The position numbers and the translations under genes are program-made. A stretch of DNA of 10,125 nt from Streptomyces sp. NRRL WC-3549 (GTDB lineage Bacteria > Actinomycetota > Actinomycetes > Streptomycetales > Streptomycetaceae). This document shows, one piece after another, positions 1 through 4,509 of this stretch. Under the pieces are notes generated by a model, which had not been told where the DNA came from, did not search any database, and saw only the letters and a list, made by a program, of their open reading frames with translations. How positions within the stretch are numbered: position 1 is the first letter of the stretch; each line of letters opens with the position of its first letter. The stretch covers positions 45,450 to 55,574 of the forward strand of contig NZ_KL585399.1 of assembly GCF_000721935.1 (NCBI RefSeq). Reading direction: 5' to 3'.

Positions 1-1
1 G

Positions 2-232
2 TACGAGGCGGGCATCGAGGACTACAAGGTCCTCAAGGACAGCTGCCCCGTGACGGGCACCGTGGCCGGGACGGCGTACGCCCACTGCGGCTCGGACTGG
101 TGGAGCTACGACACCCCGGCCACCATCGCCACCAAGATGGAGTACAAGGACCGGCAGGGGCTGGGCGGCACCTTCTTCTGGGAGCTCAGCGGTGACACGC
201 CGGACGGTGAGCTGATCAAGGCCATCAACTGA
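2..232 (+). CDS. GH18 chitinase, C-terminal fragment (5' end outside window)
   Basis: This is the last 76 residues of a secreted family 18 glycoside hydrolase that cleaves chitin (beta-1,4-GlcNAc polymer). The reading frame is open from the left edge and stops at 230-232 (TGA). What is visible is the end of the TIM barrel: YEAGIEDYKVL, then two cysteines (in DSCPVTG and AHCG) that in Streptomyces chitinases probably form a disulfide, and the final beta-8 segment GLGGTFFWELSGD. The tryptophan of that last motif forms the floor of the substrate pocket in GH18 enzymes. The motifs DTPATIATKMEY and GELIKAI closely match Streptomyces chitinase C/D-type catalytic domains as I remember them. The catalytic DxxDxDxE motif, the signal peptide and any binding domains lie outside the window. 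The catalytic domain is at the very C-terminus, so any carbohydrate-binding module must be N-terminal. A hairpin terminator follows 34 bases downstream. Confidence 0.9.
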   Translation, partial: YEAGIEDYKVLKDSCPVTGTVAGTAYAHCGSDWWSYDTPATIATKMEYKDRQGLGGTFFWELSGDTPDGELIKAIN

Positions 233-266
233 CGCCGACCGGGTACACGCACGACAGGGTGGGCAG

Positions 267-295
267 GGGCGGGGTGCCGGGCGGGCGCCCCGCCC
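267..295 (+). terminator. Hairpin terminator after the chitinase gene
   Basis: GGGCGGGG at 267-274 pairs perfectly with CCCCGCCC at 288-295. The stem can extend inward (T-G, G-C, C-G, C-G) to a loop of about 5 bases, giving about 12 pairs. It sits 34 bases after the chitinase stop. There is only a short T pair downstream, as is usual for Streptomyces terminators. Confidence 0.55.
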
Positions 296-302
296 TTCCG
301 TG

Positions 303-351
303 TGCGGGCACCGGGCGGGCCTCGGGCCGGTCACACGGCGGTGCGCCCGCA
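303..351 (-). terminator. Possible terminator of the small membrane protein gene
   Basis: TGCGGG (303-308) with CACCG (309-313) can pair with CGGTG (339-343) and CCCGCA (346-351). This gives 11 pairs with a 2-base bulge and a GC-rich loop that can itself fold. It lies immediately after the stop codon of the minus-strand gene ending at 354. No T-run is present on the minus strand, so this is a structural call only. Confidence 0.35.
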
Positions 352-353
352 GG

Positions 354-497
354 TCACATGAGCCCGGCCTGGGTGACGAACACGGCGAGGAGCACGACGA
401 GGGTCCAGCCCAGGACGTGCTCGAGCACCTTCGGTCCGTCCTCGGGGCCGCCGGTACGGGCGCGGCGGAGGTTCTCGGCGGCGTTCATCGCGGTCAT
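354..497 (-). CDS. Small single-pass membrane protein, 47 aa (SCO1431-like)
   Basis: A 47-residue protein of unknown function. An N-terminal charged stretch (MTAMNAAENLRRARTGGPED) is followed by one predicted transmembrane helix (about residues 26-46: LEHVLGWTLVVLLAVFVTQAGLM). The arginines lie on the N-terminal side, so the N-terminus is probably cytoplasmic. The pattern TGGPEDGPK..EH.LGWTL..VLA..VTQ.G resembles, from memory, the Streptomyces family named after SCO1431, which lies close to a chitinase gene in S. coelicolor, in keeping with the chitinase next door here. I chose the ATG at 497-495, which has a weak purine-rich sequence (GAGCGAGA) a few bases upstream. The in-frame ATG at 488 has none. 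The gene converges on the chitinase. It is too short for most gene callers, but the membrane segment, G/C-rich third positions and family resemblance support it. Confidence 0.62.
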   Translation of the reverse strand: MTAMNAAENLRRARTGGPEDGPKVLEHVLGWTLVVLLAVFVTQAGLM

Positions 498-901
498 GGC
501 ATCTCGCTCGGTCGTGCGGTCGTGGTCGTCCCCCGTGACCCGACCACAGTGCCAGCGAAGGGGGGCGGCGGGGTAGAGATGCGCGTCACAGCGCCGTGAG
601 CCGCCCCGGGCCCCACTGCCCGCGCGCCCAGCCGCCGCACCGCGCCCGCTGCCCGACGCGGCCGGGCGGGCGGTCCGGCTGTGGGCGACACCACACGGGC
701 CGGCGCTCCGTGGCGGCGGCACCCCGAGCGTTCGCCCCGCCGCCGGGCCGGTGCCACGCTGGACGGGTGGGCCCGACGCGGTGCGCGCCCCCGGACGCGG
801 CACGCCGGGCACGACCGGGACAACCCAAGCGGACCACCGGCGGCCCTGCCGCCGGGACGGCGGCCCGGGACGCGGCCGGTGGTCGGAGAGTGCGGCTCGA
901 C
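498..901. other. Intergenic gap between divergent genes
   Basis: About 400 bases between the minus-strand small membrane gene and the plus-strand dehydrogenase. It must hold both promoters, but I find no convincing -35/-10 pair on either strand. It is extremely GC-rich and open in several frames, none of which gives a recognisable protein. An 8-base tandem repeat (CGGTCGTG at 509-516 and 517-524) lies just upstream of the small gene. A strong inverted repeat occupies 832-884 and is listed separately. Confidence 0.5.
832..884 (+). promoter_or_regulatory. Compound stem-loop directly upstream of the dehydrogenase RBS
   Basis: GACCACCGGC (832-841) is perfectly complementary to GCCGGTGGTC (875-884). 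Inside this, GCCGCC (848-853) pairs with GGCGGC (859-864). The 3' arm ends exactly where the purine-rich ribosome-binding sequence GGAGAG (885-890) begins, 11 bases before the ATG at 902. It may be a 5'-UTR structure affecting translation or a transcription attenuator, or an inverted-repeat operator. The sequence alone does not decide. Confidence 0.35.
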
Positions 902-2065
902 ATGAAGGCAGTGGTGTACAACGGCCCGCGTGACGTCAGCGTCAGCGAGGTCCCCGACGCCAGGATCGAACACCCCGGCGACATCGTCGTCCGGGTCACC
1001 GCCACGAACATCTGCGGCTCCGACCTGCATATGTACGAGGGGCGTACGTCGTTCGAGCCCGGCCGGATCCTCGGACACGAGGCCATGGGCGAGGTGGTGG
1101 AGACCGGCCCCGCGGTGAGCAAGGTCGAGGTGGGCGACCACGTCGTCCTGCCGTTCAACATCGCCTGCGGCTTCTGCAAGCAGTGCGAGCGGGGACTGAC
1201 GAACTACTGCCTCACCATGCAGCCGGAGCCGGCCCTGGCGGGTGCCGCCTTCGGGTTCGCCGAGATGGGGCCGTACGCCGGCGGCCAGGCCGAGTACCTG
1301 CGGGTACCGCACGGCGACTTCAACGCGCTGCGGCTCGGCGAGGACGCGGCGGCACGGCAGAACGACTACGTGATGCTCGCGGACGTCTTCCCGACGGGTT
1401 ACCACGCCACCGAGATGGCCGGGGTGAAGCCGGGCGACCAGACGCTGGTCCTCGGGGCGGGCCCCGTCGGTCTGATGGCCGCGTACTCCGCCGTGCTGAA
1501 GGGGGCGGGCCGCGTATGGGTGGCCGACCACCAGACGGACCGGCTGGAACTGGCCGAGCACGTGGGGGCGATCCCCATCGACACGAGGGAGCAGGACCCC
1601 GCCGAGGTGGTCAAGGAGGCGACGCTGGGACTGGGTGCGGACAACGGCTGCGAGTGCGTGGGCTACCAGGCGCATGACCCGCAGGGCGAGGAGGACGCGG
1701 CCCTGACGTTGAACCAGCTGGTGGACGCCGTGCGGTTCACCGGGCGGATCGGCGTGGTCGGGGTGTTCCTGCCCCAGGACCCGGGCGGGAAGAAGGCGCA
1801 GAACGCCCTGGAGGCGAAGGGCAGGATTCCGTTCGACTACGGGCTCATGTGGTTCAAGGGACAGTCCATGGGAACCGGCCAGGCCCCGGTCAAGCGGTAC
1901 AACCGGGCGCTGCGCGACCTGATCGCGGGCGGAGTGGCGGAGCCGTCGTTCCTCGTCTCGCACCAACTCCCGCTCGACCGGGCCCCCGCGGCGTACGAGA
2001 AGTTCGACGCCCGTGAACCGGGCTGGACGAAGGTCGTGCTGCGGCCGGAGTCCGCGGCGGCGTAG
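902..2065 (+). CDS. Zinc/NAD-dependent alcohol dehydrogenase, glutathione-independent formaldehyde dehydrogenase type
   Basis: A 387-residue cytoplasmic medium-chain dehydrogenase, the usual length for the glutathione-independent formaldehyde dehydrogenase group, which oxidises formaldehyde (or other aldehydes/alcohols) with tightly held NAD. Visible residues are the catalytic-zinc ligands C38 (NICGSD), H59 (GHE) and probably D161 (DVFPTGYH). The structural-zinc cysteines are C89, C92, C95 and C103 (CGFCKQC then NYC). The Rossmann motif GAGPVG is at 185-190, and D209 (VADH) at the end of the second strand predicts NAD rather than NADP. The insert containing GPYAGGQAEYLRVP and the C-terminal FDYGLMWFKGQSMGTGQAPV are typical of this subgroup. 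The ATG at 902 starts directly at the family N-terminus MKAVVYNGPRDVSV; the open frame upstream to 596 has no family sequence. A purine-rich RBS (GGAGAG, 885-890) precedes it. It appears to be a single-gene transcript with its own terminator. The substrate could differ from formaldehyde. Confidence 0.9.
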   Translation: MKAVVYNGPRDVSVSEVPDARIEHPGDIVVRVTATNICGSDLHMYEGRTSFEPGRILGHEAMGEVVETGPAVSKVEVGDHVVLPFNIACGFCKQCERGLTNYCLTMQPEPALAGAAFGFAEMGPYAGGQAEYLRVPHGDFNALRLGEDAAARQNDYVMLADVFPTGYHATEMAGVKPGDQTLVLGAGPVGLMAAYSAVLKGAGRVWVADHQTDRLELAEHVGAIPIDTREQDPAEVVKEATLGLGADNGCECVGYQAHDPQGEEDAALTLNQLVDAVRFTGRIGVVGVFLPQDPGGKKAQNALEAKGRIPFDYGLMWFKGQSMGTGQAPVKRYNRALRDLIAGGVAEPSFLVSHQLPLDRAPAAYEKFDAREPGWTKVVLRPESAAA

Positions 2066-2084
2066 TGCCGGGGCCGGCCGGCCT

Positions 2085-2111
2085 GGGGCCGGGGGAACCC
2101 GCCCCGGCCCC
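2085..2111 (+). terminator. Strong hairpin terminator after the dehydrogenase
   Basis: GGGGCCGGGG (2085-2094) pairs perfectly with CCCCGGCCCC (2102-2111) around a 7-base loop, starting 19 bases after the TAG stop. There is no T-run, as is common in Streptomyces. It separates the dehydrogenase from the EACC1/caspase locus. Confidence 0.6.
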
Positions 2112-2185
2112 CGCCCACATGCCGGGCGGGCGTCCAGCCGTAGTGCCGCTCCGCCTCCGGGCCGAACTCCCGCTCGGTGCGGCCT

Positions 2186-2213
2186 TTTTCACGGTGCCCG
2201 ACGCCGCTAACCT
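2186..2213 (+). promoter_or_regulatory. Candidate promoter of the EACC1-caspase operon
   Basis: TTTTCA (2186-2191), 16 bases, then TAACCT (2208-2213), in a locally AT-richer patch of an otherwise GC-rich gap. The -10 fits TANNNT. The -35 is only a partial match. The predicted start near 2220 would give a 5' leader of about 45 bases with a good Shine-Dalgarno sequence (GAGGA, 2250-2254). Confidence 0.3.
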
Positions 2214-2263
2214 CACTTACGCAAGGGAGAGCCGCGCATCGCATGCGGTGAGGACGGGGAGTC

Positions 2264-2668
2264 ATGGACGCTGCGGTCATCGCGAAAGGCCCCGACGCGG
2301 GGGATCAGCTACGCAGCCTGCGTGAGTGGCTGACGGACGCCCCGGAGCTGCGGGGGCGGGTCGGCGCCGTGGAGCGACCACCGCAGCCCGGGACGCTGGG
2401 GCCGGTACTGGAGACGCTGGCGGTCGCCCTCGGCCCGGCCGGCGCGGTGACGGCGTTCGCCACCGGTCTGGTCGCCTGGCTGCGCACCCGTCGCGGCGAC
2501 GTGCACATCAAGGTGACGCTTCCCGACCGCAGCTCCCTGGAGCTGACCGCTGAGCGGGTCTCCGGTCTCGACGCGGGTACCGTGCAGCAGCAGGTGAAGG
2601 ACCTCGCCGACCTGTTGAACCGGCAGCAGGGGGAAGCGGACGGGCCCGGAGCCCGCGAGCTACCGTGA
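2264..2668 (+). CDS. EACC1-type effector-associated small membrane protein (134 aa)
   Basis: A 134-residue protein matching the effector-associated constant component 1 (EACC1) family, the small partner found beside diverse effector/NTPase genes in actinobacterial conflict systems. The N-terminus contains LRSLREWLTDAPELRGRV and VERPPQPGTLG (about 16-46), the family signature. It is followed by one hydrophobic helix (about 46-73, VLETLAVALGPAGAVTAFATGLVAWL) that ends in RTRRGD. A short C-terminal beta region follows (DVHIKVTLPDRSSLELTAERV, about 79-99), and then a charged helix. The ATG at 2264 has GAGGA (2250-2254) 9 bases upstream. The stop overlaps the start of the next gene (GTGA at 2665-2668), so the two are probably translationally coupled and made together. 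The family is thought to link or anchor the effector protein in sensing; its biochemical activity is unknown. It is intact here, unlike its partner. Confidence 0.85.
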   Translation: MDAAVIAKGPDAGDQLRSLREWLTDAPELRGRVGAVERPPQPGTLGPVLETLAVALGPAGAVTAFATGLVAWLRTRRGDVHIKVTLPDRSSLELTAERVSGLDAGTVQQQVKDLADLLNRQQGEADGPGARELP

Positions 2669-4509
2669 CGGACCTGTCCGGCGCGGGCGTACGCGTCTTA
2701 CTGATCGCGACCGCGACGCACGAGGGCCCCCTGCTGCCCCCGGTGCCCGCGGTCGCCGCCTCGTGCCGGGATCTGCGCACGGCCCTGACCGAGCGCTGCG
2801 GGGTACGGCCCGACCGCCTGCGCACGCTGCTCGACCCGGCCGACGCACAGACCATGGCGCGGGCCGTCACCGAGGAGGCGCAGCGGGCGGAGACCGTACT
2901 GCTCGTCTACTTCATCGGGCACGGTCTGCTCGGTCCGGACGGCGAGCTGTACCTGGCGGCGACCGGCACCGACCGTCTCACCCCCGGGATGGCCGAGCAC
3001 CAGGCGCTGTCCTTCTCCTCGCTGAGGCAGGCGCTGGAGGCGAGCCGGGCGTCGTCCGTCGTCGTCGTGCTCGACTGCTGCTTCTCCGGGAGGGCCACCC
3101 TGGGCGGCGGCCCGTCCCTGCCCGCGCTCACCATGACACCGGCGCACGGCATGTACCTCATGGGGTCCGCGGAACAGCTGGCCCTCGCACCTCCTGACGC
3201 CGCGCACACGGCGTTCACCGGTGCGTTCATCGATCTGCTGGTCCACGGCGACCCGCGCGGGGCACAGCCGTTGACCCTGGACGCCGTGTTCGACGGAGTC
3301 TTCCGTGCGATGAGTGACCGCCAGGGTCCGCTGCCCCGGCGGCAGGCCGGGGACCGTTCGGGGCACCTCGTCATCGCGCCGAACCCGGCGGTGCCCGCGC
3401 AGACGGCACCTCCGGAGGAAGCGGAACCGGCGCCCGGCCGCTGCCCGTATCTGGGGCTGGACGCCTTCGGGGTGGAGGACTCCGACGTCTTCTTCGGGCG
3501 CGACGGCATGACGGAGCGGGTGTTCGCCGCGCTCACGGAGGTGGCAGGGACAGGACCTCTGGTCCTGGTGGGCCCGTCCGGTTCGGGAAAGACCTCCCTG
3601 CTCAACGCCGGTCTCACGGCCGGGCTGCACGAGCGGGGTCTGCTCGGCACCACCTCGTGGCTCCCCCTGCGCCTCACCCCGGGCAGGAACCCCCTCCGCC
3701 GACTGGCGGGACGGTTCGACGCCGCTCCCGAGACCGTCGATCTGCTGCGGGACACCCCGGACCGCGCGGCCGAGCCGGCCGAACGGCTTCTGGGCGACCG
3801 GCCGGAGCATGGGCTGATCGTCCTCGTCGACCAGCTGGAGGAACTGTTCACCCTGTGCCAGGACCCCTCTGAGCGCAGCGCGTTCACGCGCGCGCTCACC
3901 GCCCTCGCCCGGTCCTCGGGCCCAGGCCGGCCGCGGACGCTGGTGGTGCTCGCACTCCGGGCGGACTTCTACGGTCAGGCAGCCGCGCACCCCGAACTGC
4001 TCGCCGCGTTGCGGGACAGCCAGTTGCTGGTCGAGCCGATGACCCCCGACGAACTGCACGCCGCCGTCGGCCGCCGCCGCGGGCCTCGTGCTCGACGACG
4101 GGCTCGCGGACGTGATCCTGCACGAGTTCGGCGCGACGGCCGATCGTCAACCTGCCGCAGGGGCGCTGCCGTTGCTGTCCCACGTCCTGTGGGCGGTGTG
4201 GCTGCGACGTGCCGGATCGAGGCTCACCGTCGCCCAGTACCGTGCCGCCGGTGGCATCGCGGAGGCGATCAAGACCACCGCCGACGACACGTACGACGGG
4301 CTCGACGGGAAGGCCCGGGAAGCCGTGCGGCTCATGCTTCCCCGGCTGGTGCACGTAGGGGAGGACTCCGCCGACACGGCCCAGCCCCTGGACCGCTCCG
4401 CGCTCCTGCACGGCCTGCCCGACACATCGGCCGCCCAGCAGGCCCTCGACCGGTTCACCCGGGCCCGCCTGCTCACGCTCGACCAGGACTCCGCCCGCAT
4501 CAGTCATGA
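2665..4509 (+). CDS. Caspase-like protease fused to nSTAND1 NTPase, N-terminal part of a frameshifted gene
   Basis: The start is GTG at 2665, overlapping the EACC1 stop. Residues 8-235 form a caspase-fold peptidase. The catalytic His is H86 (YFIGHGLLG) and the catalytic Cys is C139 of LDCCFSGRA; both are present. A Pro/Ala/Glu-rich linker (about 236-258) follows. From about 260 (CPYLGLDAFGVEDSDVFFGRD) begins an nSTAND1 P-loop NTPase with Walker A GPSGSGKT (303-310), Walker B LIVLVDQLEELF (384-395) and the family motif LRADFYG (431-437). The family match ends at DELHAAV, residue 468 (codon 4066-4068). Residues 469-614 are an arginine-rich out-of-frame tail with no family resemblance and are almost certainly not natural sequence. 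The NTPase would therefore lack its C-terminal lid and winged-helix regions. In intact relatives the NTPase senses a trigger and activates the caspase, which is presumed to kill or arrest the cell. The protease and nucleotide-binding residues are intact. Confidence 0.85.
   Translation: MTDLSGAGVRVLLIATATHEGPLLPPVPAVAASCRDLRTALTERCGVRPDRLRTLLDPADAQTMARAVTEEAQRAETVLLVYFIGHGLLGPDGELYLAATGTDRLTPGMAEHQALSFSSLRQALEASRASSVVVVLDCCFSGRATLGGGPSLPALTMTPAHGMYLMGSAEQLALAPPDAAHTAFTGAFIDLLVHGDPRGAQPLTLDAVFDGVFRAMSDRQGPLPRRQAGDRSGHLVIAPNPAVPAQTAPPEEAEPAPGRCPYLGLDAFGVEDSDVFFGRDGMTERVFAALTEVAGTGPLVLVGPSGSGKTSLLNAGLTAGLHERGLLGTTSWLPLRLTPGRNPLRRLAGRFDAAPETVDLLRDTPDRAAEPAERLLGDRPEHGLIVLVDQLEELFTLCQDPSERSAFTRALTALARSSGPGRPRTLVVLALRADFYGQAAAHPELLAALRDSQLLVEPMTPDELHAAVGRRRGPRARRRARGRDPARVRRDGRSSTCRRGAAVAVPRPVGGVAATCRIEAHRRPVPCRRWHRGGDQDHRRRHVRRARREGPGSRAAHASPAGARRGGLRRHGPAPGPLRAPARPARHIGRPAGPRPVHPGPPAHARPGLRPHQS
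4066..4084 (+). other. Frameshift junction within the caspase-nSTAND1-WD40 gene
   Basis: The upstream frame encodes DELHAAV, ending at GTC 4066-4068. From 4070 the family sequence resumes one frame over as AAAAGLVLDDGLADVIL. Relatives typically read AAVEGPAAAAGLVL here, so three codons (E-G-P) are represented by a single G (4069). This is consistent with a loss of about 8 bases, although any net change of 2 mod 3 loss or 1 gain would fit the frame. The site is in GCC repeats (GCCGCCG at 4060-4066, and again from 4070), which are prone to slippage and hard to sequence. Joining 2665-4068 to 4070-7189 gives about 1507 residues of continuous family sequence. Confidence 0.8.

Noticed and set aside
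494..1966. Minus-strand open frame of 490 codons antisense to the dehydrogenase
   Set aside because: The plus strand has an unmistakable zinc dehydrogenase with all ligands. The antisense product is low-complexity.
2159..2189. Possible T-run terminator (GGCCG ... CGGCC then TTTTT) before the EACC1 gene
   Set aside because: The stem is only 5 bp with a 15-base loop, and the T-run also fits the -35 region of the candidate operon promoter. The stronger hairpin at 2085-2111 already ends the upstream gene.
2698..4059. Minus-strand open frame of 453 codons antisense to the caspase/NTPase
   Set aside because: The composition is Arg/Gln/Gly-rich with no domain. The plus strand carries the caspase and Walker motifs.
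4088..4110. GTG 4088 as a genuine independent start, making the C-terminal half a separate gene
   Set aside because: There is no Shine-Dalgarno sequence, the start lies in the middle of the NTPase domain, and family sequence continues upstream of it to 4070. The split is better explained as a frameshift.
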